Shown here piece after piece: positions 1 to 8,780 of a stretch of 64,000 nucleotides of DNA. Both the position numbers and the translations under genes were made by a program. The notes beneath the pieces are model-generated. The model was given only the letters and a program-made list of their open reading frames with translations. It searched no databases and was not told where the DNA came from. Position 1 is the first letter of the stretch. Each line of letters starts with the position of its first letter. This stretch comes from Sediminibacterium soli (lineage in GTDB: Bacteria; Bacteroidota; Bacteroidia; Chitinophagales; Chitinophagaceae). The stretch is taken from positions 613,858 through 677,857 of the forward strand of contig NZ_JAACJR010000003.1 in the NCBI RefSeq assembly GCF_009939225.1. Reading direction: 5' to 3'.

Positions 1-1224
1 AATATAGATGCCGGGCTCAACGGTAAAACAGGCGCCGGGTTCAAGCGGGCCGCCGCTTCCGAGATCGTGTACATCCAGTCCCAGGTGATGCGAAGTGCCG
101 TGCGGGAAATAGGTTCTTGCCTGGCCTGCTTCGCTGATGATACCCAGTTTCTGCAAACCGCGTGCAATTACCCTGGCCGCGGCACTGTGCACTTCGCGGA
201 AAGGAACACCCGGTTTGCACTGCAGGAAAGCAGAGTCCTGCGCTTCCAGCACCAGTTCATAAATGATCTTTTGTTCTGCAGTGAACTTGCCGTTCACCGG
301 TATGGTACGGGTAACATCGGCGCTGTAACCGTGGTATTCGGCGGCGCAGTCGCTTAACAGCAGATCGCCGTTTTTCATCAGCCGCTGGTTGGTTTCATAA
401 TGCAGGATGCAGCTGTTGGCCCCCGAGCCATTGATGCTTGGGTAACCCACAAATTCGGATCCGTTCTTCTTGAACATATATTCCATCACTGCCTGTGCCT
501 GGTATTCGGTCATGCCCGGTTTTACCGATTTCATCACTTCGTTATGACCGGCCACGCTCATATTTACCACCTTTTCCATAATGGCGATCTCCTCCGGTTG
601 TTTGATGCCGCGCAGTTTGGCCATCATGCCTCTGGTGCCGGCAGACACGGGTTTGTTATTGGAAACGATCAGGCTGTCGGTGATCATGGCCATCCTGCTC
701 AGCGGGTCGGGACGTTTGAATTTTGCCAGTATCTCTTCTCCCCTGAAAAGCGTGAACACCGAATCAACCTTGCCGAGGTCAACCGTAGACGCGGTAAACT
801 TATCGTGCGTAAACACGTTCACGAATTTGTAACGGTCTTTCACACCTTCCACACCAAGTATCTTGCCCGTCCACATTTCCTGCTGGGGGTTGCGGGGCTG
901 TACAAAAAGAAATTCCGTGCCCGTGGCGCCCAGTATGGTTACCGGCTCCTTGAACAGCACCAGCAGCGAATTGGGTTCTTCCAGTCCTGTGAAATAATAG
1001 AAGTTCTTGCTTTGTGCATACATATAATCCACATCGTTGTTGCGCACACGCACCTGCGAAGCAAAGAAGAAAGCCACCGAGTTTTTGGGCATCAGGGCTT
1101 TAAACGCGGCCCTTCTTCCGGCATGGAATTCGGGAGAAAGATAATCGTTGGGATACTCGGTTGTTTGCTGCGCCGTTGAAAACAGCGGGAGCGCAAGCAG
1201 GCCAAGCAGTAGTTTTCTGATCAT
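1..1224 (-). CDS. Secreted Xaa-Pro aminopeptidase (M24 family), 3' end cut by window
   Basis: Aminopeptidase P removes an N-terminal residue that precedes proline, using two metal ions. The start is ATG at 1224, and 408 codons are visible before the frame runs off the window, so the C-terminus is missing. Residues 1-19 (MIRKLLLGLLALPLFSTAQ) form a signal peptide, so the enzyme is probably periplasmic. An N-terminal creatinase-like domain is followed by the M24 'pita-bread' domain. The metal-ligand motifs visible in order are SDCAAEYHGYSADVTRT (two Asp), PHGTSHHLGLDVHDLG (His) and EPGIYI (Glu); the last Glu ligand lies beyond the window. It is transcribed divergently from glyS with a 136-bp gap. 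The family call is firm; the natural substrate is not visible. Confidence 0.93.
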   Translation of the reverse strand, partial: MIRKLLLGLLALPLFSTAQQTTEYPNDYLSPEFHAGRRAAFKALMPKNSVAFFFASQVRVRNNDVDYMYAQSKNFYYFTGLEEPNSLLVLFKEPVTILGATGTEFLFVQPRNPQQEMWTGKILGVEGVKDRYKFVNVFTHDKFTASTVDLGKVDSVFTLFRGEEILAKFKRPDPLSRMAMITDSLIVSNNKPVSAGTRGMMAKLRGIKQPEEIAIMEKVVNMSVAGHNEVMKSVKPGMTEYQAQAVMEYMFKKNGSEFVGYPSINGSGANSCILHYETNQRLMKNGDLLLSDCAAEYHGYSADVTRTIPVNGKFTAEQKIIYELVLEAQDSAFLQCKPGVPFREVHSAAARVIARGLQKLGIISEAGQARTYFPHGTSHHLGLDVHDLGSGGPLEPGACFTVEPGIYI

Positions 1225-1345
1225 TAGTGGAGTTTTAAAGGGGTTAAAGCTAATTTTTTTACACTTTTGCGGGCATTTTTTTGGATGAATGAAAAAAAAT
1301 AGGCGGTAAGCGCTGCAGGCAGCGGTTCCTTGCAGGCTAATAACC

Positions 1346-1353
1346 TATTTTTG
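1346..1353 (+). promoter_or_regulatory. -7 promoter element of glyS
   Basis: TATTTTTG matches the Bacteroidota -7 consensus TAnnTTTG and ends 7 nt before the glyS ATG. No good -33 TTTG is seen at the usual spacing. The position implies a very short or absent 5' leader. Confidence 0.5.
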
Positions 1354-1360
1354 CCGCGTT

Positions 1361-2806
1361 ATGAGTATACAGCAGGACAACCGTTTTCAGGCCATTATAT
1401 CGCATGCAAAAGAGTATGGCTTTGTTTTTCCCAGTAGTGAAATTTACGATGGACTCAGTGCTGTATACGATTACGGTCCCTGGGGCAGCGAACTCAAAAA
1501 AAACATACGCGATTACTGGTGGAAAAGCATGACGCAGCTGCACGAGAACATCGTAGGTATCGACGCTGCCATCTTTATGCATCCCACCACCTGGAAGGCC
1601 AGCGGACACGTGGATAATTTCAGCGACCCGATGATCGATAACAAAGACAGTAAAAAAAGATACCGGGTAGACCACCTGCTCGAAGCCAGGGCCGATGAAC
1701 TGAAGGAGAAGGGACAGGAAAAAGAAGCGGAGGCATTGCTGCTGTCGATGGATACCCTGCTGGCCGCGGAAGATTTTGGAGGATTGAAACAACTGATCGC
1801 CGACCAGAAGATCATATGCAGCGTAAGCGGCACGGGTAACTGGACGGATATCCGCCAGTTTAACCTGATGTTCTCCACCCAGCTGGGTTCGGTGGCAGAG
1901 GATGCAGACACCATTTACCTGCGTCCCGAAACCGCGCAGGGTATTTTCGTCAACTTCCTGAATGTACAGAAGACCGCTCGGATGAAAATTCCGTTCGGCA
2001 TTGCCCAGACCGGTAAGGCCTTCCGCAACGAGATCGTGGCCCGCCAGTTCATTTTCCGCATGCGCGAATTTGAGCAGATGGAAATGCAGTTCTTCGTACG
2101 CCCCGGTTCGGAGGGAGAATGGTATAAATACTGGAAAGAAGCCCGTTTGAAATGGCACCTGAGCCTGGGCATCGACGCTTCGAAATACCGCTACCACGAT
2201 CATGTGAAACTGGCGCACTATGCCAAAGAGGCCTGCGATATCGAATACGAATTTCCCTTTGGCTTCAAGGAAGTGGAGGGTATTCACTCAAGAAGCGATT
2301 TCGATCTCAGCCAGCACCAGCTGTACAGCAAAAAGAAACTGCAGTATTTCGATACGGAGATCAACCAGAACTATGTGCCCTATGTGGTGGAAACATCTAT
2401 CGGACTGGATCGTATGTTCCTGCTGATACTGTCGAATGCCTACGAAGAGGAGACCATTCAAAAAGAAGACGGTAACACAGATAGCCGCGTGGTAATGCGC
2501 ATCCCGGTCCGGCTGGCGCCGATCAAACTGGCGGTGCTGCCGCTTACCAAGAAAGACGGTCTGCCCGAGATCGCGCGCGAGCTGATCGATACCTGCAAAC
2601 CCTATTTTCACTGTTTTTACGAGGAGAAAGACACCATCGGCAAGCGCTACCGCAGACAGGATGCCATCGGCACACCGTTCTGTATCACCGTTGATCACCA
2701 GACCAAGGAAGACGGCACGGTTACTGTTCGTTACCGCGATACCATGGTGCAGGAGCGCATACTGATGGAGAAAGTGCGCGAAATGGTGCTGGAACAGATC
2801 ATGTAA
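1361..2806 (+). CDS. glyS: Glycine--tRNA ligase (dimeric class II type)
   Basis: Charges tRNA-Gly with glycine in the cytoplasm. At 481 residues it is the single-chain dimeric type, not the alpha2-beta2 type. The N-terminus has the family-typical GFVFPSSEIYDG and YDYGPWGSELKKN segments. Class II motif 2 is visible as GKAFRNEIVARQFIFRMREF, motif 3 as SIGLDRMFLLIL, and an anticodon-binding domain occupies roughly the last 110 residues (from about IRLAPIKLAVLP). The ATG start follows the TATTTTTG promoter element directly. A methyltransferase begins 14 nt after its stop and is probably co-transcribed. Confidence 0.97.
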   Translation: MSIQQDNRFQAIISHAKEYGFVFPSSEIYDGLSAVYDYGPWGSELKKNIRDYWWKSMTQLHENIVGIDAAIFMHPTTWKASGHVDNFSDPMIDNKDSKKRYRVDHLLEARADELKEKGQEKEAEALLLSMDTLLAAEDFGGLKQLIADQKIICSVSGTGNWTDIRQFNLMFSTQLGSVAEDADTIYLRPETAQGIFVNFLNVQKTARMKIPFGIAQTGKAFRNEIVARQFIFRMREFEQMEMQFFVRPGSEGEWYKYWKEARLKWHLSLGIDASKYRYHDHVKLAHYAKEACDIEYEFPFGFKEVEGIHSRSDFDLSQHQLYSKKKLQYFDTEINQNYVPYVVETSIGLDRMFLLILSNAYEEETIQKEDGNTDSRVVMRIPVRLAPIKLAVLPLTKKDGLPEIARELIDTCKPYFHCFYEEKDTIGKRYRRQDAIGTPFCITVDHQTKEDGTVTVRYRDTMVQERILMEKVREMVLEQIM

Positions 2807-2820
2807 CAAGCCGTATTGCT

Positions 2821-3477
2821 ATGGAACAAACCAATGGCTGGAAATGGCAGCTTGCACAGCAGCTCGAGCACCGGTGGTGGCAGCGATACCTGAAGAACAA
2901 GGATGTGGAAGGCTACCTGCAATGGAAAGCGGCTTACTGGAAAGACCTGCTGCAAACGGTTGCTGGCTATGTGCCCGCGCAGAGCGCTCTCTCCGTTCTC
3001 GACGCCGGCTGCGGGCCCGCCGGCATATTCATGGCGCTGGAAAACAATAAAGTGACGGCACTGGATCCCCTGCTGGATAAATACCGTTCGCTGGCGCATT
3101 TCAGACCGGAGAAATATCCCTGGACAAGTTTCACTAACCTGGCGATAGAAAGCTTACAGGAAACGATGCATTATGATACGATCTATTGCATCAACGCGAT
3201 CAATCATGTAAACGATCTGTCGCGCTGCTACGATAACCTGGTGGATGCACTCAAACCCGGCGGACATCTTATTATTTCCACCGATGCACACAGGTATACG
3301 GCGCTGAAAAAAATTTTTCAATGGATACCCGGAGATATGCTGCACCCGGTACAACTGGATATAAAAGAATATGAATCGCTGCTCACGGGGCGTGGTCTGC
3401 GCATCGTAAAGACCATCCTGCACAAACGCGAGGCCATCTTTGATTACTATATTACCATTGCGGAAAAAACGGCATAA
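2821..3477 (+). CDS. Class I SAM-dependent methyltransferase
   Basis: A 218-residue protein with a Rossmann-type methyltransferase core. Motif I is SVLDAGCGPAG near residues 58-68, an acidic residue ends strand 2 (TALDPLLDKY), and a post-motif segment DTIYCINAINHVND resembles UbiE/COQ5-like enzymes. No signal peptide or membrane segment is present. It lies 14 nt downstream of glyS in the same orientation, so it probably shares that transcript, but the pairing gives no substrate clue. The acceptor (small molecule, lipid or protein) cannot be read from the sequence. Confidence 0.85.
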   Translation: MEQTNGWKWQLAQQLEHRWWQRYLKNKDVEGYLQWKAAYWKDLLQTVAGYVPAQSALSVLDAGCGPAGIFMALENNKVTALDPLLDKYRSLAHFRPEKYPWTSFTNLAIESLQETMHYDTIYCINAINHVNDLSRCYDNLVDALKPGGHLIISTDAHRYTALKKIFQWIPGDMLHPVQLDIKEYESLLTGRGLRIVKTILHKREAIFDYYITIAEKTA

Positions 3478-3496
3478 CCGCCTGCGGCTATTTTTT

Positions 3497-4225
3497 CTAA
3501 CCGTACAGCTCCAGATGGATGGCTTTTCTGTCGTAACCCATATCGAGTATCCGCTGTTTGGCTTCATCGATCATCACTTTCCACCCGCAGAGAAAAAATT
3601 TCGCCGGCTTTTTACCGTTTTCAGTCAGTGTCTCATACACCGGGTGAACATATCCTTTGTGTGCCCTCTCCGGAACGTCCTCCTCCCTCGAATAACAGGG
3701 ATGAAAATGAAAGCCGGGTTCCTCGCGTTCGAGTGTTCTTAATTCATCAACATAGAGACCGTCTGCCAGGGTTCTGCAGCCAAAAATGAGGTGGATATGC
3801 CGGTGCGGCAGCGCATGCGCGTGCAGGAACTGCGCCATGGAACGGAATGGGGCAATACCCGTACCGGTGCAGATCAGGTAAATATCTTCCTGTATCTCAT
3901 CGGGCAGGGTGAATTTGCCCTGCGGTCCGCGCAGGGTCAGTTCCGACCCAACCGATACTTCGCTGAAAAGGTATTGTGTGCCCAGACCGCCCTCGAGCAA
4001 TACGATCACCAGCTCAAAAACATTGGTGCCATCGGGTGCCGAGGCGATGGAATAACTTCTCCAGCGTTTGTTGCGCTGTTCGTGGATGGGGAGATCAAGG
4101 GTAACGAACTGGCCGGGTTTGAAATCAAAACGTTCCAGCTCGGGTACCTGTATCCAGAAACGACGGGTTTGTGCGGTGGCATTCTCGATACGGGTAACAA
4201 TACCTTTTCTCCAGGGTTCAAGCAT
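3497..4225 (-). CDS. Ferredoxin-NADP reductase-like FAD/NAD(P)-binding oxidoreductase
   Basis: A 242-residue single-module flavoenzyme of the FNR family, which shuttles electrons between NAD(P)H and a one-electron carrier such as ferredoxin or flavodoxin. The FAD site is RWRSYSIASAP (residues 55-65, RxYS motif), and the nucleotide domain has ICTGTGIAPFRSM (about 118-130) and FLCGWKVMIDEAKQ near the C-terminus. No [2Fe-2S] domain is attached. I chose the ATG at 4225 over an in-frame ATG at 4306, because the extra codons would be read from the terminator hairpin of the preceding gene. The C-terminus ends Leu-Tyr-Gly. The physiological partner is unknown. Confidence 0.88.
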   Translation of the reverse strand: MLEPWRKGIVTRIENATAQTRRFWIQVPELERFDFKPGQFVTLDLPIHEQRNKRWRSYSIASAPDGTNVFELVIVLLEGGLGTQYLFSEVSVGSELTLRGPQGKFTLPDEIQEDIYLICTGTGIAPFRSMAQFLHAHALPHRHIHLIFGCRTLADGLYVDELRTLEREEPGFHFHPCYSREEDVPERAHKGYVHPVYETLTENGKKPAKFFLCGWKVMIDEAKQRILDMGYDRKAIHLELYG

Positions 4226-4267
4226 AACAAAAAAATTTACTAAATATAGGCCTTTTGCCAGAGAAAT

Positions 4268-4304
4268 GAAAAAGCCAAAAGCACGGTATGCCTTTGGCTT
4301 TTTC
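4268..4304 (-). terminator. Rho-independent terminator of the subtilase gene
   Basis: AAAAAGCCAAA at 4269-4279 pairs with TTTGGCTTTTT at 4293-4303, giving an A/T-flanked stem suitable for either strand. It begins 22 nt beyond the subtilase stop codon and separates that gene from the downstream reductase. Confidence 0.85.
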
Positions 4305-4325
4305 AATGCTGCGCGGACGAAATAA

Positions 4326-7300
4326 TTATCGCTGTATGATCAGTTTCTGCACATAGTTTTTCTTGGCATGGTTGATCCTGAGCATGTATACATCCGAGCT
4401 TACACCGGTAACGCTGACCTGTTTTGTGTATTTACCCGTAAAGCCCGATCTGAATTCGCTGTACACTTTTTGTCCCGAAGAACTGAGCAGCTCGATCGAC
4501 AGGTCTGCTTTTGCCGTCACTTCGAACGAAAGATTGAACACGCCGTTATTGGGGTTGGGTGTTACCATCAGGTTGATCTCGCGCGCTGCGGCAACAGGGT
4601 CTATAGCGGTCAGTACATAGTTGATCACATTGGATGTTTTCTGGCAGCCAAACTGATCCATCGTTACCACTTTGTACTGCCCGTTGCGTGTGGGTTTGTA
4701 TTTGGTGCCGGAAGCGCCGCTGATCAGCGTATCGTTCACATACCACTGGTTGCCGGTGGCCACACTGCTTACCAGCGAATCGCCCACAAGTGTAATGGCA
4801 GGGGTTGGCACATCTGTGCCAACGATGGCAACCCGATTGCTTGTGCAACCGGAAATCACCCTTGTATCGTAGAAGAAATAATAGTACTGCGATTCCTGTG
4901 CGCCGTTTGTATGCGCGCTGTTGCCGGTAAACTGCATTACGCGCTGCAGCGTGGTGGGATAGGTGGTGGTACCCGTGATATTGTTGTTCCTGAAAAGCGT
5001 TGCGCCCTGCGTGGCCGTATTGGCAGCACTCATTTCGGTGCCGTCGGGGTTCAGCAGCACGATGTTGATGATATGATCACCCGTTGGTATCACCGGCAGG
5101 TTCAGGTAAAAAATATTACCCGTATCGGCGGCAATGTTCCCGCTCACCGGGCCCGGTGCCGGCGTGGGGTTGGTGGCGTAGGCATCCACAATGGTAGAGC
5201 TGATGAACTGGTAGCTGTAACTGCCATCAGCATTCTCAATGGTCAGGTTACCTACGTTGAACTTGATTTTTCCCGGGTAGCCCACATACAGTCTTGCGGT
5301 CTGTATGATCAGCGGAACCGAGTTATTGAATTTGATATAGTTGCCGCTGAATGCATTGTACCCGCCCTGCGGATACACCAGTTTATTCGCCGGTCCTACG
5401 CTGGCCTGCACTTCTTTCGATAGATAATAGGTTTTGTCTCCGGGAATGGTGGTGGTGCTGGTAGTGGCGCCGTTGGCAACAGGTGCGCCGCCCGACGGGG
5501 TGGTATACCAGAAATAATTGGAAGCATCCGGGTTGGTTACTTTCAGGTTGGCCGTGTTGCCGCAGATACTGGCGATAGCGGAAGGCGCTGCCGGTGCGGC
5601 ACTTGTTGCCACCACGCCTGTCAGCTGGTTGTTGCCCGCATACTGATCGCTCGCCAGGCTGGCGGTGGCGGTGATGGTATAGGTGGTTGCCGCCGCCAGT
5701 ACCACAGGGGCCTGGAAGGTATAGTTCACCGTGCTCAGTGGCTGTATTGTGCCGGGATAGCTGGCCGACAGATTCGTAACCGGTCCGCCCGATGCGCCGA
5801 TGGCCAGTGTCAGCGGAATATTACTCTGCGCGATGGAGCCGGTATTGGCGATGGCGATGGTTACATACTCCCCCGGACTGGCGCAGTCGCCGCTTTTAGG
5901 CGATACGATGGCGCTGAGGGAAAGATCGTTGGTCGGGTTCACCACGCGTACCCGGTAGTCCTGCGTTTCACCCCTGCCATAGCTGCCGCATCCGGCGATA
6001 TCTGCCGCATTGCTGGTTTCCTGCACGATCACACGCATCAGGTAAGTATATCCAACGGTGATCGTAGAGGGGGTGGAGATGTTTGCAGTAAAAACGGCGT
6101 TGCTCGACAGAGTGGCCGAAGAAGCCGCAACCTGTTCGGCTGCGTCGAAGGTTCCGTTGTTGTTATAATCGATAAACACTTTCACCATCTTGGGTACATC
6201 CGTTGCATCGGAACTGCCCACTTTTACACTGATGGCCGAGGTCTGCGAAGGCTCGATGGTAGCGGTAAACCGGGTATTGTCGGTATAGCTCGTATTGCCT
6301 GCAGGATTGGTTACGTTGATATTCCGGAAAGTAACGTTATCGATGCGCGCGCCGGTATTCGAACCGGGTCCGGATGTGCAACGGCTGATACCGCCCGCGC
6401 CGCTTACCAGCAGCGAATAGGCCTGCTGCCCCTTTACCAGCGTGCCTTTGTGCGTAACGGTGATGGTATACACGGTGCCGGGTACCACCGCGGTGTCGAT
6501 ATCGATGCGTTCTACGTTGTCGGTAATATTATCGCCCGGTACCGCGGGGTTGGCCGGGTTGTTTACATCCAGTGTCCAGGGCTGGTAAGTAACCAGGCTG
6601 CTGCCGCTTCCTTTTGTAATGCGTATGTCCAGGTCGTTCACCAGTTTTTTTGCGCGGTTGTTGAGTTTGTTGACCAGGTCAACGGATCCTTTTACATCTG
6701 TCCAGCAGATCGTGGCCACCAGCGGACCGTTGCCCGAGGCAATCACCGTGGTGGTAAACGTCTGTCCCTGCGCCAGCGTATTTTCATACATCAGGTGCCG
6801 GCTGGTTGTCGCATTGTTGCTGGGAACGGCGGCGGTGAGCACGTCGGCGGCTTTTTCCACGTTCAGCAATCCCCAGCCGAACTGGTAATCCGGTCCGGGT
6901 GATGCGCCGGCTTCATCGGCGGTATGAATGGCCAGGCCGCGCAGGGTGGCCGAGCGCAGAAAAGCGGTGGCGCTTCCTTTCAGTTTGGAATAATATTCCT
7001 GCAGCAGCAGTAAAGACCCGGTGGCATTGGGTGTGGCCATTGATGTGCCGCTGAAAATGGCATAGCTGGTGGTGCTGCTGGCGATGCTCGACAATACATT
7101 CACACCATCTGCCACCACATCGGGTTTGATACGGCCGTCATCGGTGGGGCCCCAGCTGCTGAAGCCCGACATGATCACGTCTTCCTTTCGGTTGTACCCG
7201 GCTGGTATACCCGATACCGCTCCTACGGTAAGTATGTTCTTGGCGCCGTTATCAGCAGGTATGATATCGTACCCGTCGTTGCTGCTGATGCCGGTTGGCC

Positions 7301-8171
7301 GGTTACCCGAATTCACCATCGTGCCCTGGGCATTCTTGCGGTAATAGGGTTGTCCTACAGCGGGGCCGTTGGAGCTGCGGTTATTACCCGATGCTTTTAC
7401 GATCAGGTAATAGGGTGCATTGTAAGCGATGGAATCAATATTCTGCGATTCGGAATTGTAATAGCCGAATTTAAAATCCTCGTTCTCGCCGGGATCCCCG
7501 TAAAACTCCCAGCGGCTCTGGTCCGAATTGTAATTCCATCCGCAGATAAGTCCGTAGGAATGGTTCGACAACAGCAGGTTGGGTGCTTCGTTGAACATTT
7601 CCGATTCGTCGTTCAGCAGATCATAGGCCACCATGCCTTTTAGACCGTAGGCCATACCCTTGGCGCTGGGATTAACGCCCTGTGCCATCAGGGTACCGGA
7701 TACATGTGTGGCATGATCGTTATCATCAGAAACCGGGTTATCCTTGATGGTTACGCGGCCGTTCAGTTCTACATGGTTTGTCAATACCGTTCCTGCATCC
7801 CATACACCGAGCTTGTTGAGCATATTGGACGAACTTCCCGAAAGACTGAGTCCCGTTCTGCCGCCCGGCCATAACTGGTTGGCCCTGGTAGTGGCGGCTG
7901 CGGTGGTATTGTTGAAGCTGATATAGTATTTGGGCTGGTTAAAATCATCGAGTCCCACCAGTATGGCTTTCTGCCCGTTTTTTGTTTTATAGCTGAGCGG
8001 CCAGTTCCTTTCCCTGGCCAGCTGCATGGCTTTGGCAAAATTAGCATCGAACCGGAGTTTGAAGTCCACGGCGGCCTGACGCAGCAAACGGCTGTTGGTC
8101 ACCACCTGCGCGGTAGCGGATTGAAAGAACAGGAAACTGCCTAATAAGATCAGGGCGTTTTTTTTCGTCAT
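4326..8171 (-). CDS. Large S8 (subtilisin-like) serine peptidase with T9SS C-terminal sorting domain
   Basis: A 1281-residue multidomain exoprotein. Residues 1-22 are a Sec signal peptide ending SATAQ. The S8 domain carries the catalytic triad as VWDAG (Asp125), NDHATHVSGT (His153) and FSGTSMATP (Ser377). A GEVED-like beta domain follows at about 590-715 (ending near RGETQDYRVRVV), then a CARDB-like domain (about 720-830), further Ig-like segments, and a type A sorting tail over the last 80 or so residues (starting near VTPNPNNGVFNLSFE, ending YVQKLIIQR). In this phylum such a tail directs export through T9SS and removal by PorU, which is also encoded in the window. It is probably a surface or secreted protease; the substrate is unknown. 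Confidence 0.92.
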   Translation of the reverse strand: MTKKNALILLGSFLFFQSATAQVVTNSRLLRQAAVDFKLRFDANFAKAMQLARERNWPLSYKTKNGQKAILVGLDDFNQPKYYISFNNTTAAATTRANQLWPGGRTGLSLSGSSSNMLNKLGVWDAGTVLTNHVELNGRVTIKDNPVSDDNDHATHVSGTLMAQGVNPSAKGMAYGLKGMVAYDLLNDESEMFNEAPNLLLSNHSYGLICGWNYNSDQSRWEFYGDPGENEDFKFGYYNSESQNIDSIAYNAPYYLIVKASGNNRSSNGPAVGQPYYRKNAQGTMVNSGNRPTGISSNDGYDIIPADNGAKNILTVGAVSGIPAGYNRKEDVIMSGFSSWGPTDDGRIKPDVVADGVNVLSSIASSTTSYAIFSGTSMATPNATGSLLLLQEYYSKLKGSATAFLRSATLRGLAIHTADEAGASPGPDYQFGWGLLNVEKAADVLTAAVPSNNATTSRHLMYENTLAQGQTFTTTVIASGNGPLVATICWTDVKGSVDLVNKLNNRAKKLVNDLDIRITKGSGSSLVTYQPWTLDVNNPANPAVPGDNITDNVERIDIDTAVVPGTVYTITVTHKGTLVKGQQAYSLLVSGAGGISRCTSGPGSNTGARIDNVTFRNINVTNPAGNTSYTDNTRFTATIEPSQTSAISVKVGSSDATDVPKMVKVFIDYNNNGTFDAAEQVAASSATLSSNAVFTANISTPSTITVGYTYLMRVIVQETSNAADIAGCGSYGRGETQDYRVRVVNPTNDLSLSAIVSPKSGDCASPGEYVTIAIANTGSIAQSNIPLTLAIGASGGPVTNLSASYPGTIQPLSTVNYTFQAPVVLAAATTYTITATASLASDQYAGNNQLTGVVATSAAPAAPSAIASICGNTANLKVTNPDASNYFWYTTPSGGAPVANGATTSTTTIPGDKTYYLSKEVQASVGPANKLVYPQGGYNAFSGNYIKFNNSVPLIIQTARLYVGYPGKIKFNVGNLTIENADGSYSYQFISSTIVDAYATNPTPAPGPVSGNIAADTGNIFYLNLPVIPTGDHIINIVLLNPDGTEMSAANTATQGATLFRNNNITGTTTYPTTLQRVMQFTGNSAHTNGAQESQYYYFFYDTRVISGCTSNRVAIVGTDVPTPAITLVGDSLVSSVATGNQWYVNDTLISGASGTKYKPTRNGQYKVVTMDQFGCQKTSNVINYVLTAIDPVAAAREINLMVTPNPNNGVFNLSFEVTAKADLSIELLSSSGQKVYSEFRSGFTGKYTKQVSVTGVSSDVYMLRINHAKKNYVQKLIIQR

Positions 8172-8261
8172 AGTTTCGGGTTTGCTTCAACCTGGTCTTC
8201 GAGGGATATAGGCAGGCGGAATGTCCACTAAATTAGATACTTTCAACATTCAAAATGAGGT

Positions 8262-8726
8262 ATGAAACCGATTCTTTTTTATGTTTTTGGCTTTATTTTG
8301 ACAGCTTTTGCGTGTTCATCGTCAAAAAAAGCCGGCTCGTCGGCAATCAGGCAGGGCATTGCCGGCAGGGTTACCCAGGTCAGCGGTAACCGTATGCCGG
8401 GTGAGGGCGCCACACCTGCCGCTCCCAACGCCGTCAGGACCAGGGTATTCGTTTACGAACCCACCACCCTGGCACAGGTTGCAAGACCGGGCGATGCACC
8501 CATATATACGGCTATTCACACAAAACAGGTTGCTTCTGTTGAAACGGACAGTACCGGCGCGTTTACCGTTGCATTGCCCGTGGGTTCCTATTCCCTTTTT
8601 ATCGGGTATGGCGAGCAGTGGTATGCCAACCTGTTTGACACGGCCAATACCATCGCCCTTTTCCGTGTGCAAAAGAAAAAACTCACTACGGCCAACCTGG
8701 TGATCCGCACCCGAGCAACTTATTAA
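8262..8726 (+). CDS. Small putative lipoprotein with carboxypeptidase-regulatory-like fold
   Basis: A 154-residue protein with a lipoprotein signal peptide; the lipobox LTAFAC places the acylated cysteine at residue 18. The mature part resembles a transthyretin-like/carboxypeptidase regulatory domain: IAGRVTQVSGNRMPG is followed by the classic VETDSTGAFTVALPVGSYSLFI, the pattern of a small beta-sandwich. I do not recognise a specific function. It is divergent from the subtilase (90-bp gap) and 54 bp upstream of mfd, so it may share the mfd transcript, although mfd has its own promoter element. Confidence 0.75.
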   Translation: MKPILFYVFGFILTAFACSSSKKAGSSAIRQGIAGRVTQVSGNRMPGEGATPAAPNAVRTRVFVYEPTTLAQVARPGDAPIYTAIHTKQVASVETDSTGAFTVALPVGSYSLFIGYGEQWYANLFDTANTIALFRVQKKKLTTANLVIRTRATY

Positions 8727-8749
8727 GCGGACAGATCAGGCTCATGCAG

Positions 8750-8757
8750 TATCTTTG
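8750..8757 (+). promoter_or_regulatory. -7 promoter element of mfd
   Basis: TATCTTTG (TAnnTTTG) lies 23 nt before the mfd ATG, just after the stop of the upstream lipoprotein gene. No -33 TTTG is seen at the usual distance. Confidence 0.45.
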
Positions 8758-8780
8758 CGGCTCTTTCGGAAAAGGTCTCT

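Noticed and set aside
4226..4306. N-terminal extension of the FNR-like reductase
   Set aside because: The extra codons are read from the subtilase terminator hairpin; the family N-terminus fits ATG 4225.
6450..6902. Open frames on the strand opposite the subtilase
   Set aside because: They are shadow ORFs over a confidently identified gene with composition typical of antisense frames.
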